DNA from: Ifrita kowaldi
Lineage: Eukaryota > Chordata > Aves > Passeriformes > Cinclosomatidae
Direction of reading: 5' to 3'
Length of the DNA stretch: 64,000 nt
Assembly (NCBI GenBank): GCA_013398055.1
Contig: VZRS01000290.1
Coordinates: forward strand, 62,001 to 126,000
In this document: one piece after another, positions 1 to 11,990 of the stretch
Position numbering within the stretch: position 1 is the first letter of the stretch
Layout: each line of letters opens with the position of its first letter
Notes under the pieces: generated by a model
Database searches by the model: none
What the model was told of the DNA's origin: nothing
The model's input: the letters and a program-made list of their open reading frames with translations, nothing else
Position numbers and translations under genes: made by a program

Positions 1-1821
1 AGGTAGAGTTATTACACCATGTGTCCCTAAATCTCCAGAACAAGGGATTTATGCAATGCCCCATATCAAATGGAAAACCTCCCTCTATGAATTTCTGCTG
101 TCCTCCCAGACCAGACATTTCTTCTTGATCTAAAGCCTTCGGTCCTCTCTGTTTCCTTTGTGCTTCTCAGATGGCACCAAGAGGATACCAAGAAAAACCA
201 GCAAGGAACTTCTTTATTTATGAACTTAGAACCAGATCATGCAAGCCAAACAGGCACTTCAGCAATTGTTTAGTTTCATGTGGCGTTCCCAACTACTGGC
301 CCAATATTCTGGGGACTGGCGTGCTAAGGCAACTGAACTTTGAGAAAAGTGCTAACAGCAGAATTCAGGCAAGGGGTGCCAATAACCAGCTACGATGGTG
401 AACCTTCCTAATGAGAACCAAGAAAGGGTTTACTGGGGGTAAATGAGAGTCAGCTAAAGAGGCTGTAGCTCCCCACCAGTGCTGCCTGATGAAGTCCTTG
501 CTTGTGGGTTGATATGACACCACTGCAGCTGTGCCCTGGCACACATTCAGCTTGTGCTGGCCAGAGAGTGCTTTTCTGGTCTAGCCTGAAACAGTTCTGC
601 AAACAAGGCAAGCTGTATAAGCAAAAATCACTTGATGCCAGTATAAGCTGGGTTTCCCTGAAAGCTTTTGCCAGTGTGAAGTGTTCTTAAAAACTGTAAA
701 AATAAAAAACAAAAAATGTCACACCCTTGGCTGGCATTGGCATGTGTGCAGACATTTTAAAGATATATTTGGCTCAGGTTTGCTTTTGCTGGATAAGACT
801 GCACCAATGTAACTGAAGAATGTTATGATAATAATAAATGTCATGTTTATTAACATATTTAACTGCATTAATAAATGGGAAGCTGTCAAACTGGTGTTAC
901 CCTGAGCAAAGACCATAATAACACTAAGTGGTAACTCTTGGGGACTATGTGAAAACAAGAATCTTTCTTCTGATGGAGTTGTAAAGTCTGTAACTGAAAA
1001 CTAAAGCAATATCCCTCCCACCTTTGTGAAGAGCAACTTTTAGATAGGGAAGGCTGCTTAGCAGGGTCCAGAACACACAATAAAAGCAGGAAAGGAGAAA
1101 GAAATGAGCTTGTATTATGACAGGTCGAGGTCTCTGGCTTCCCAGAGGTGATTCCTTTGCCAACAAAAGTGTTTTGCTGTCTAAGAAACAGATTGTGAAC
1201 ATACTTGTCAATGGGTATCTAAATCTAAAGTGATTTAACCTGCCACAGTGAAATGAAACCTTCCATGAGAGAATCCCAGAAGAAAAATTAGTGGCCCTGA
1301 ATATACCTGCCTGGGACAAACCACGTGTCCTCCAAGGGACAGACAAGTCAGACCCTGCATCTGCCCAAGAAGTTTGAATAAAAATCCTTGAAAACTAAAA
1401 TTAAAAATTAATTACCTGAATAAGGGTTACAGAATTCATTACTTTGTAGATAGGGCTTATTAGAACAAGAGAATATCAGGCAGACATGAAAAGTATGACC
1501 TGCCATAAACCAATTAAACCACATCCACATATAAGGAAGTACCATTTTATCCTGTGGAGCTGCCTGGTTTTCAAAGCATTGTTAGTGCTGGAGAACAGCT
1601 CTGCTCAAAGGCAAACAAGTGATGGCCTCACCTTCTGCATAACTGGCACAAAGTGGGGACTGTAAACTGGGGAGACTAAACAGCTGGGAGCCAGAATGGA
1701 CCATTTGCCCCACTGTACTTGCCAGCTAAGGTTTGGAGAGGGGAGGTTTTAAATATATTTTTGCACACTTTTTCCGATTTAATCAGCACTTTTTCCATAA
1801 ATGCTTGCAGGTTAGAAGGAC

Positions 1822-1900
1822 TTTTGGACCCTGATCAGGCAAAGCTCTTGACTACTTGCAAGTAAAGAGTTTGGAAGTCAGTAGGATTACTCACCTATTT
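1822..1900. repeat. Worn ancient sauropsid-type repeat
   Basis: GACCCTGATCAGGCAAAGCTCTTGACTACTTGCAAGTAAAGAGTTTGGAAGTCAGTAGGATTACTCAC, read in pieces, resembles a common turtle/crocodilian repeat (CCTGATCCTGCAAA…GACTTCAATGGGACTACTCAC type). The inner CTTGACTACTTGCAAGTAAAGAG part is partly self-complementary. Family name not assigned. Confidence 0.45.
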
Positions 1901-2354
1901 GAGAGCTCAAAGGAGCAAGGGAGGCAAGGTTGGTAGGGAGAGGTTATGTATTTTATGAGGAAAACTGGCAAAAATGGACAAGCTGCCATGGACACAATTT
2001 TTAAGTGCAAGCCCTGTCAAAAATTTTAGTGTCTGGTGGAGATGAATTATTTGGTTTACCACTTCTGTTGCTTTGAAACACCTCAGGGCCATTTCCAGTC
2101 ACTTGGCTATGGTGCCTTTTCCCACAGCCTCGTCCATGAGATCTGAGCTGCTCTCTAGGTGTACCTTTCTTTTTCCACAGGACACCTGAGGCATCTCCTG
2201 AATTATATGCCTATAATTCAAGGGGATTTAGGACACCTGACGTGTCATGTAATGCTACACAATTACATCCCAGATCCTGGCTTTCAACATCTAAAATCCA
2301 GCAAACCTAGATGAGGTGATCTCAGGCTGAGTTTCTTTGTGGTTCCATAATGGA

Positions 2355-2370
2355 TTTTTTTTTTTTTTTT
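2355..2370. repeat. T16 homopolymer
   Basis: An uninterrupted run of 16 T. Confidence 0.95.
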
Positions 2371-2594
2371 GGACAAAGATTAGCTGCAGCATAAAGAAAA
2401 TCTAAAAAAAAAAACCCGTGGCTCTGGATTCTTTCTATACTCAATCCTCTAATCCACCCTCACATAATCTGTTCTATCACACAGCCCTTGGTGTAGGTGT
2501 GTAGATGGGCTCTGATGACTGAACTCCATTGTGTGAACACCCACACAGCACAAGCAGACGGAGCTGTTGCTGCAGCTCTTCCTCCAGCACAGCA

Positions 2595-2606
2595 GTCGAG
2601 CTCGAC
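2595..2606. other. 12-bp perfect palindrome GTCGAGCTCGAC
   Basis: Self-complementary, with two CpGs, inside a local GC- and CT-rich block. It may be chance. Confidence 0.5.
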
Positions 2607-3820
2607 CATCCTTGTCCCCACCCACCCTCTCACCCCCTCCGTGCTTTCTTCTTCACCACACTCCAGTGCCAGGGAACTGCTTTCTGCAGGCCAGGCCGGA
2701 GTCTGAGCTTCACTCCCTGCTCTGAATCTGCTTCAGGGATGGAAAAAGGTCCTCACTGGTCCCTGACATCGCCAGAGCAGCACGATCCCAGCTCTGCAGG
2801 TGAGAGTGGAAAATGTGATGTGCTCTATATTACACAAACCCATGAGCTGACAGTTTTTTTGAAGATGAGCAGGAGAAGAGGGTGGGGATAAAGATTTCAA
2901 CTGCATGTTCCCCAGATATTCCACCACATTTGACACACAAGGTCTTCATTTAGTCCAGCCCATGATGGGAATATTAAAACCCTACTAGAATATATTTTAT
3001 TTCTGCCAGTACTGCAACTTTGCAATCAAATAACTTCCTATACTCATTTGTATTTGTCAGCCTTCACAATATATGCCTAATGCAGAATTTCTGAAAAACA
3101 GAAGGACCGGTGAACAAGTGCTCCTGCCTGCTAATAAAATAAGTTGTGCTACAGAAACTTAACAGGTTATGTGCTGAATGTTTAAAGAAAAAACAACAAA
3201 ACAACAAAACAACTTCCACCCACCCAAACACTAATTGAATAAACTGGCCAAAAGCCTCATATTTGTACACAAATCTACTTTAAGAAAATATGTACAAAGG
3301 AATGTTCAGTCCCTTGCAGGATGCAGCTTAAGAAGTGGAGAAGTAGCAAAAGGGAGATTAGAAAAAGCAATGAGGCACAGGTCAATGGCAATATATCCCT
3401 TACATTTGTCTAAAGGAAACCTAATTTGAAATCTAACTAAAATTTGTTGCCAAATATCCCATTAGCTGCTTCCAAAACCTGTTTCAACAGCTCAAGCCTT
3501 TTTCATATCACTGGGACTACACAGGTGCCTACAAAGGTATAATTTGAATTTGTTTCTTATAAAACAGCTCATAAGTAGAAAATACCCTGGTTTAGCCATT
3601 ATCAGGCATATTTTTCTAGGTGCCCATAATGGCAAAACCAGCATAAGCCATTCACATCATTAAAGCTTTGGGAGCTGACCAGGCTTAGCACATGGGCTCT
3701 GTGAGACCATAAAGAAAATGTCTGCGAGCAGATTCCTATCAAGAATGAATCAGAACTCTGTGTAAAAGGTAATTTCAGCATCTCTGGCCTAGCAAAGTAA
3801 TGCCAATTTGGGTATATAAG

Positions 3821-3838
3821 ATAGGTATATATACCTAT
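3821..3838. other. 18-bp perfect AT-rich palindrome
   Basis: ATAGGTATATATACCTAT is its own reverse complement, and further TATA steps flank it. Confidence 0.7.
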
Positions 3839-3880
3839 ATAAGGCCAAAGTCTTTCTACTTATACAACCTTTCCAAGCAG

Positions 3881-3893
3881 AAAAAAAAAAAAA
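3881..3893. repeat. A13 homopolymer
   Basis: An uninterrupted run of 13 A. Confidence 0.95.
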
Positions 3894-6800
3894 GTGCATA
3901 TTGTAGGAAACCTAGGTGGGTATTAGTCCTTTTTGTGCTTGGTTTTTTAACAAAAACTAATAACACACCCTCATCCTAAAATTCACAGTCGCATCATTTA
4001 ATGGTTGCAGCCTGTGCCAGTTCTCTGGATTAGTAAATCAAAATAATGAAATTGTGAAATATCTTCCTACCATCAAGAAAAGAAAAAAAAATAGTTTTAG
4101 GGTTTTCCCAAGCATTTGCAGTGATGATCTTGCCAATCAATTCTTGTTGTGTAGTGAGCAGAAAAGAACTAATTATATTACCTTTTTTTTTTTAATTTCA
4201 GAACAAAGAACATATAATAATTTTTGGTCCTGGAAACTTAAATATAGAATATGATGTAATCCTGAGTTCATTATGACTTGAGAGACTGGTAATAATAATA
4301 AGGCATTACGCAGCCCTAAGGAGCTTCATATCTAGAAGGTAAATACTTAAAAGCCATGGTACATCAGCAAATCCAAAGGCAGGAGTAGAGATTATTATGG
4401 TTTTAGGTGAGGGTACATTATAATTCTTGTTTTTAAATAAGCTTTAAATCTGATTGCGGAAGAGCTGGATTTCAAAAAAGAGCTTTGGTGTGCAAGAACA
4501 TGGGAAGGGCCTGCATTTTGCTTTCTACTCCTTGTTTGTTGGTACTCAGAGGCAAAAAAAAGTACCTGAAAATCATTAAGAATTGAACAAACTGAAGTTA
4601 AAAGCTTTGATCATGGAGTGGAAACAGGAAGCAGATAAGTGTGTTGTGTTTTCCTTCATTGTTTTGCCCTTAGACCATGACATTTGAAATTTCAAGTCAT
4701 TGTTTGTTGATTTTTTTTGGTTGTTTACACTTTCTATGTACCATGTTTTGATTGGCTCAGTTCACTTTGCCATACAGAAGGACTCTCACTGCAAAACAGC
4801 AACCACAAAGCCGCCCTTGTTTTTGACGAGCTAAAATACCTGTGTGATTAAAGCTATTAAATGACCTCCCTATCCTTAAAGCACTGAACAGCACCAGAGC
4901 CATAACTCAGTAATAACATATGATCTATATAATACACCTCCAGTTAGAGAGTCTCACTCTAGTCATTCTGTAACCCTAGTAAATATAATACTGGTAATTA
5001 ATGAAGGGTTGCACTGGGGTGTTCTGTCTCCTGAAGGGCCAGGCTGCCTTTGGTCACCTGCCCTGTGCTTTGCTTTGCCCCTGAGTAACGCAAACCTTGT
5101 GGAAAAAAAAGGAGAGGACAAATCACCTTTGAGGCACTCCAGCTTTACTTCTTGGAAGTGTCAGGGATTTCACAGCCCCGCTCCAAATAAAATACAGGAT
5201 TTCAGTCGTGGGCTGGCCATGTTCAGGTGACATGTGCCAGTCACTGGACTACAGGAGAGGGGGACTGGTGGAAGAGCTGCTGTCTGAAATAGAAATTTTG
5301 GTTAGAAATGAACCCTAGAGAACAGACATTCCTTTGAGTTGTGCTTCTGAAGGGCTGCTTTAGTGAGCTTGGCGGCTGTGACTCCTCTCACTAGGATGCC
5401 ACAAATACCTGGAGTAGCACAGGTCACAGAACCCACCAGTCAGCAAAAATATCCTGTTTCTATAATTCCTGACAACGTGCTTTTGGATTTAGCACTGATA
5501 AGTGACCAGGATTGACGTGACATCTCATGAAATGAGCCTGCTCCTGCAGCAAAGGGCTCTTGGACAAACACTCTGTAAAGTTAAGGGTGGAAAAGTCAAG
5601 AAGATGAGAAGAGCATCCCAAAGAAGCCCCTGAATTGAGGGAAAGGTAACAGCTGGATTAGTGTTCAACTGCTTCATTTTGGGGGTTGCCATGAATAATT
5701 AAGTGTAATTAATAAATAGTGCCCTGAAGATAGGATCAAACAGACTTTGGGTGTGGTGCTTAATCCTTCCTGAGTTGGAGAGCAAGGCCAGCAGCCCATA
5801 ATGGATTTAACTAATTCTCTTAATTGCAGCTTCATTTGCCTGATCTTTCTAAATGGTATTAATCTAGTGATTTGCAGAATAAGCACTTGGAAAAGACTTA
5901 CCAAAATCACTGTAGGATCTCAAAGATATATTTCTCTTCTTAGATTTTCTTCAGTGGGAGAAGAGATTTCATTGTCAATGCAAATTCCATTAATTTGGCT
6001 AAGCGTTCACAGTCTTTGTTGGCATAAAATAAGAATTTAAAATGTCATTAACAAATTCAACCCTTAGAATCAACATTGGAAATGACAAATTCTGCAAGAC
6101 TCCTAATTAGATATTTACAGGATAAATACTTCTAAAAGGCAAAACTGCCACATTTCACTCTCATTTCTGTGCTGGGTGCTGAAGCACTGCACAGATTTCT
6201 GTGTCTCACAGGAGGAAACAGATCCCACGTGTTGACAACCACACTGGGAGACAAGATAATCACATTTCTTTATCACCCTTTGCCTGGACAACAACAAATC
6301 TGCACAAACAGATTTGCTCTGAGCAAATTCCAGCGAAAAGAAGTTTTAGATCACATCCTCAAGTTTTCCAGATCTAATCTGCTCCCACCACATACCACCA
6401 CTCAGGTGTTCAGTTCCCTTCTCTACAGAGCTCACTAAGTTGAGCCCATCAGAGATAAAACAATTAACAAAATCTAGAGATGCAGAGGTTAAACCCACTG
6501 CCAACAGTTTCCCTCTTGGGCACCACAGAAAATTTATTCTCTGACAGCATTTTTTTTTGAGAAAAAGGAATAAACTGCAGCTTGTGTGGAAAAAAGTGAA
6601 GCTGAGTGAACGGCTTTGACTTGCCAGAGGTGACTGACTGTGCCAATTTTGACTCTTGAGCCATTTCAAGTTTGATTTCGTACCCAAGTCTTGCAGAGGT
6701 AACTGCTGTCCTGCCTGCCTGAAACTCAACAGCATCATTTGTGTTATCACTCATGGAAATAAATGGCAAAATTCCCCCTGGCTCAGTGGTGCAGCAGCTG

Positions 6801-7407
6801 CCAGGTGAGTCCAGTTCTGCCCATGACAAGGATTCTTCTATCTTTTAATTACAGACTATGGATAAGATATATACAAAACTTAATCAAACACGAGCAACAT
6901 GGGCTGTCCAACCAGGCACAACACTCTGCTGGTTTAATGTGGGGTCACACCACTCATCTTTTTCCTCCCTATGGTTTGCTGCCTCCATTGCTGTGTTTTG
7001 CCTTAAGCTGGGCTGTAAGTTATTAAGGAAAATATGTTTGTTTTTTTCCTCTGTGTTTGTGCAGCGTTGAACACTGAGAATCCAAGGGCCTGTCACCCCA
7101 CTGTACTATTAATAATTAAGAACAGTCATTATTTTATTCTCACTATCAAATCAAAGAAATAACGCTGCTTCAAAGCTACACATGTTGTTGCAAGTAGCAA
7201 AGTGCATGTGATATCCATGGCCCTTTTGCTGCTCTTAGCTAGCCACTAACTCACTTAATTTTGTGTAGTTTAGCACATTACAAGATTGTTCAGGAGCGCC
7301 ATAAATGATGTCAGGCACCATCAGAAACCACTTCAGAAAATCATTGCCTGTAGCCAGATCAAAAGGTGAACACCTGGAAACTTGCAGTTCTGGGAAAGTA
7401 GAATAAA

Positions 7408-7458
7408 TCTTTTTTTTTTTTCCCTTTTTTCTCTTTTTTTTTCCTTTCTCTTCCTCTT
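7408..7458. repeat. 51-base pure polypyrimidine tract
   Basis: Only C and T for 51 bases, mostly T with CCC and CTC interruptions. A low-complexity tract; no good acceptor AG follows at the usual distance. Confidence 0.9.
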
Positions 7459-9180
7459 GGAGCTTTGTTTCTTTTTGCCTTAAAGAATTTGAAAGGTTTA
7501 TTTACAGCTTTTCAAATGACCCCTAATCTATTTAGAAAAACATAGCATGGCAAATTCATCTCGGGTGTAACTCCATTTGTTGACTTAAGCAGACTTGTGC
7601 CAGAAGGGAGCCTGGCCCGGGAGTTTCTCTGCAGAGAAAAAGCATTTGAATACAACACTTAATTGGCTCCTTGAGTCCCATCGCAGACTGTCCTGGAATA
7701 TATTTATTAAAGGTAATTCTTTTATTGTGGTAAGATTGTATCAGCAACTGAAACTCATGGAATTGGTTTTAAACCTTGTCTTGTTCCCCAGGCTTCGCTG
7801 CTTGAGGCTGATCATTTTCACAGCACCTGACAACGTTTAAAGAGACATTGTATCATGTAGTTGAGTGAAATCTAAGACCATAAATAACTGGGAAAGTTGC
7901 TTATTTTGTCAGATATCAGCAATATAATTAATTACAATCCATCAGGGTCAACTTTCAAGAAGTAATATAAAAAGTTGTCTACTGTGGAGCTGAAGAATTT
8001 AAAGATGTGCTGGGAGCCTGTTGCAAAGACACACAGAGTCCATAAGTAATATTAAAATGATGTCTGCTATACAATCAAAAGTTAATTGATTTGTTTAAGC
8101 CTACAAATTGCTAGCATTCTTCCCTTGAACAGGTTTTTATATTGATTCATTATTTTTACATGAATTTGTTATTTTTCTCAGAAAGTCCCGAAAAATGAAT
8201 ACTTTTATGAATACATAAATCCCAGAAAAAGAATCTGGGGCACAAAAAGTCTATCAAAAACAGCAGCTGCTGATTTTCTTGCACTAAGGATGGAGCATGA
8301 ATCTGGCTCTCTCCTTGTGTTATATATGGAGCAGGGGCATGGGGGAGAGTGGAAGGACAGTAAAGGGAAAGGATTGGCAAAAAAGGATAAGGAAAAGAGT
8401 CTAAGGAGAAAGCAGGGAGAGAATTCGGACGGGGGAAATATAAAAATGTTCTGAAAGCAGAAATCAGCAGGTGTGGTTGGGAGGTTGAGACAGGGCCAAA
8501 GCAGCAACAGACCATTGATTCTCTTCCCTGCCTGGCTGTGGATGTAAAGGTTATGGAGCATGGATCCTCCCTGTCCTGTCCCAAGAAACAAGCCTTCTTA
8601 AAGGACCCAGAGATGAAGCCAGCAGAAAACTGGTGAACAATTCATGTACATTTTGGATGAATCAGTTGCTTTGCTTTCATTTGGATGCTAACGATGTTGT
8701 GATTGTGTTAGAGTAAGCTGGGTTTGGGTTTTCTCAAGTACACAAAAAATCTGTACAGTTTTAATTAGTTTACTATGAACGAGCTCACTTTAAAGAGTAG
8801 CATTTAGTGAAGACTGTAGAAGATTTCCACCCCTTTTTTTCTGACTTTAATATACCAATTAAGAGTTGCGCCTGCTGCACTGTTTTGGCCTTACACTGTG
8901 ATTTTGGTCATATAGTTTAACAATCTATAAGAAAATCCTGAGGCCACAGAGCATTTGCAAACACACACCAAGCTGAACTGATGGGGAGAGCTAACAGTGG
9001 AATTTGTTTCAAAAATAAAAATGACCTTCCATGTGCAAACAAACTCATTTGCAGGGAAAGGATTAATAAAACAGAGCCTTTTAATGAGGCACCCAAACAA
9101 TATTTTTACAAACCAACTTCTTGCTAAAGAAGCTGTCTGGGTGTATGCACGTGCACTGCTGCTAAAACCAATTACTTTAC

Positions 9181-9232
9181 TACATATGCTAATAATGCAT
9201 ATGTATTATTAGCAAATACATATGCTAATAAT
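9181..9232. repeat. Combined inverted and direct repeat
   Basis: TACATATGCTAATAAT is repeated exactly at 9181-9196 and 9217-9232. Between them ATTATTAGCA (9205-9214) is the reverse complement of TGCTAATAAT (9187-9196), giving a 10-bp stem with an 8-base loop. Confidence 0.75.
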
Positions 9233-10779
9233 TCAGCCAGGGTAAAAATGTTAAAGAAAAAAAAAAAAGTAGTATTCTGTAGAATGTTGGTTTGATTTAT
9301 CCAAGCAACTTGAATTTATATGCCACAAGGAAGAAAATGTTTTCTTTTTTGCATAAAAAACAACAGCAGGTAATTTAAAAGCAAGAAATACAAACAGTGT
9401 CAAATCCCAAGCAGCTATTTGAGATGAGTAAATTAAATGCCTGAATTATTTCTATATTATTTCTATATACATATATATGATCCAGCATCATTGGGATTTT
9501 AAAAATGGCTGCACGAGAGCAAGGTCAAGCTCTGTAGCAACAATGATACTATAGACACTATTTAGATATAGAATTACCCAGTCTGATAACTTTTGGTTTT
9601 GCTCTCCCCTATGAAATGCACTTACAATCCTTTCTGCAGTTTCAGGTTACAAATGGCAAACTTAATCTGAAGAGAAACATTTATATATTTGATGTTAACT
9701 GCAATAACAGCTCTATTCAGTTAGAGCCCTTAAACCTTTTAATAAAGCAGACACTTGACACAAAGTTTTTATTTTATTTTTATAATAGATGTATCCCCAA
9801 AAAGCCTGAAGTGATAAATCTGACTATAGAGTAATATTTCTCAGTATTTGCCACATAGTTTGTATGTATTAGTGCTGCATAATAAATAGATGTTTAAAAT
9901 ATTTGTTCATAGAGGTCTTTCCTTGAACTTCAGCGTAAGTTATCTAAACAGTTGAAAAAAGATTTATAGTTATGAAGAGGCCTATATGTCAAGCAAAGTT
10001 TTATGATATGTTCCATAATAAATTAGCAATAAATGGATACAGGTGACTGTGGAATTTATGGCCTTTAATGTTTTAATGCTTCACTAAAGAAAAACCTATT
10101 ATTAAGGTCCTAAAGGGTAATACAGGAATACCATCTACAAATTGTCAAATTAAATAGTTGTTGCCAGGTATTTGAACAGTGGAACATTCTGGCTTGACCA
10201 GCAGCAGGGGTGGACAGCTAAGAAAGCAGGAGAAGACCAGATAATTTCTGAAATAAAACTGAAGATTTCACCCTGCAAACCTTACGCACTGAAAATGATG
10301 GGTCTGATCCTAAACCATCTCGCATTTGAAAAACCTGTAATTATCCAAGTAATCTAAGCCTGCTTGAAGGGCTCCAAATCACTCATACAGGTAAAGGCTG
10401 AAGGATTCATCCCAGTTTAATGGATGGATAAAAGCCAGCGAGTGAAGCTTTGCTCGGCAGAGACCTTCTCAAGCGTTTCTGTCCACATGAAAACTATTGC
10501 TTGAATTCAAGAAATAACACACTGTGGAAAAGAAAGGTATTTCACTGTTCTAACACTCTGACCTCAGGTAAAACTGGAAAGTGCCCTAAAACACAAATGG
10601 CAATTAGTTGCTGCAGAGGCTTGTGAACATCTTTTAAGTGATTAAACCCTCATCGAAAGATAAAAATTTGGATAACACTGATGAAAATCCAACCAGAAAA
10701 TAAACCAAACCTTTTGTGTCAAAACAGGGATGGTATTTGATGAGGTAAAGAGATTTATCTTTCGAGGGAAATCAGACTT

Positions 10780-11990
10780 GGCACTAAGGAGTTAAGATCC
10801 CAAAACGACTTGGTAGTGCTGCCCGCTCTCGGGAAACAGCCCCCCCAGGGATGTAGCAGAGACCCAACCCCGTCCTCAAAATTGCTTTTTAAGATTAAGC
10901 ATATCCAAGCCATTAGCAGGATGTCTGCACGTTAACACATCAGCACAAAGATAGGGCCAGGGGGAGGGGGAAAGAGTTATGCAAAAGTGCTCTGCGACTG
11001 CCATTGGGGCAGTTCATCCCTAAAAGGAAACACATGTTACACAATCCTCTGTCTAATAGGGTTGGACAGTAATTAAAAAATATCTTCTATTTGGAGAGCT
11101 GGGTCTTGAAACTACCAACTCGCACCATTAATCTTTCTGATGTACTGCAAAGATCTGCAGCAAAGGTCAGCGAGCAGGAGCTCTGCCATTTGTAGGGGGA
11201 CGAGCTCCCTGATGGCACAGTGAACTGCAGAGCAGATAAAGCCATTACACCCAGTTAACTGTGGTTCAGAAAGGCACTGTAGGATGACCATGGCCTGATC
11301 ACATCCCCATCTGCTCTCATATCACCGGGCCATTGATAAATCACCTTGAAAACCACCAGCAGCTCCTCAGAAATAAGATTCAGGCGAGGTAACTGCACAA
11401 GGAAACTATTTAAATTGAATGGAAAGCAGGAAGAGGGCTCATTGCTCTCAGGGTACCTTGATCTGCTCCTCAGAGACGGCAGAGCACAACCTACTGTAAA
11501 ATGAGGTGTCTAAGCTTCAAATTATACCAGGCTGACTGAGCCATTATAGTCAAAGGAGCAAACCCAAAGTGCACTCTGTCCTGCCGGCATGAACACTGCT
11601 CTGCCCCATCGAATGGTTTCAGCAGTCCCGTTTGCTCCAGCTGGGGAATCTTCTGCTCTAAAGCACCTTGATGTCCTCTACCAGTACAACTAAATCCCCA
11701 GAGTGACTACTACCAGTAAAACCAGGCAGAGTTTGTGGTCAAGGGGAAACCTATCCTTGACCAGAACAGGCACCAAGTAACTGTTCCATAGCGGAGCCTG
11801 GAGGGCAGTGTTTCAGCCAGCCTCTATCACTGTCTCGGAGAATGTGGCAGATTAAGCCCTGTTGTCATTCAAATAATCTCCAGCACGGCTCAGTAAAAAG
11901 AGAAGCTCTCCACTGCTGATAGGCATAATCGTTAATTCACCCATTAGTCTTGCTCACTTCACAGCTCCTTTTCCTTCCCTGCCTCTACTG
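10780..11990. promoter_or_regulatory. Candidate cis-regulatory block upstream of RAB11FIP2
   Basis: This block is higher in complexity and GC than its surroundings and free of simple repeats. It holds many familiar factor cores: AAAGGTCA (11162-11169, nuclear-receptor monomer type), AGATAA, CATTGATAAATCA, and ATTA cores at CGTTAATTCACCCATTAG near 11930-11948. No open reading frame of note. That it is an enhancer is inference without conservation data. Confidence 0.25.

Larger units (their letters stand above)
1..10779. other. Upstream intergenic DNA, no gene supported
   Basis: AT-rich sequence with stops in all frames. The longest frames are short, lack recognisable domains and overlap on both strands. 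Apart from the simple repeats, palindromes and one worn repeat listed separately, I see nothing. In human the neighbours on this side are CASC2 and FAM204A; neither is visible. Confidence 0.8.

Noticed and set aside
2529..2891. 120-codon frame rich in Ser and Pro
   Set aside because: Low-complexity CT-rich origin and no family resemblance; only the exon-like splice sites inside it are kept as a weak finding.
6346..6829. Two overlapping minus-strand frames of 121-134 codons
   Set aside because: Two frames of the same strand overlap over the same bases, composition is that of intergenic DNA, and neither resembles a known protein.
8156..8591. Two overlapping minus-strand frames of 128-142 codons rich in Phe, Pro and Leu
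   Set aside because: They mirror a purine-rich + strand stretch; overlapping frames and biased composition argue against coding.
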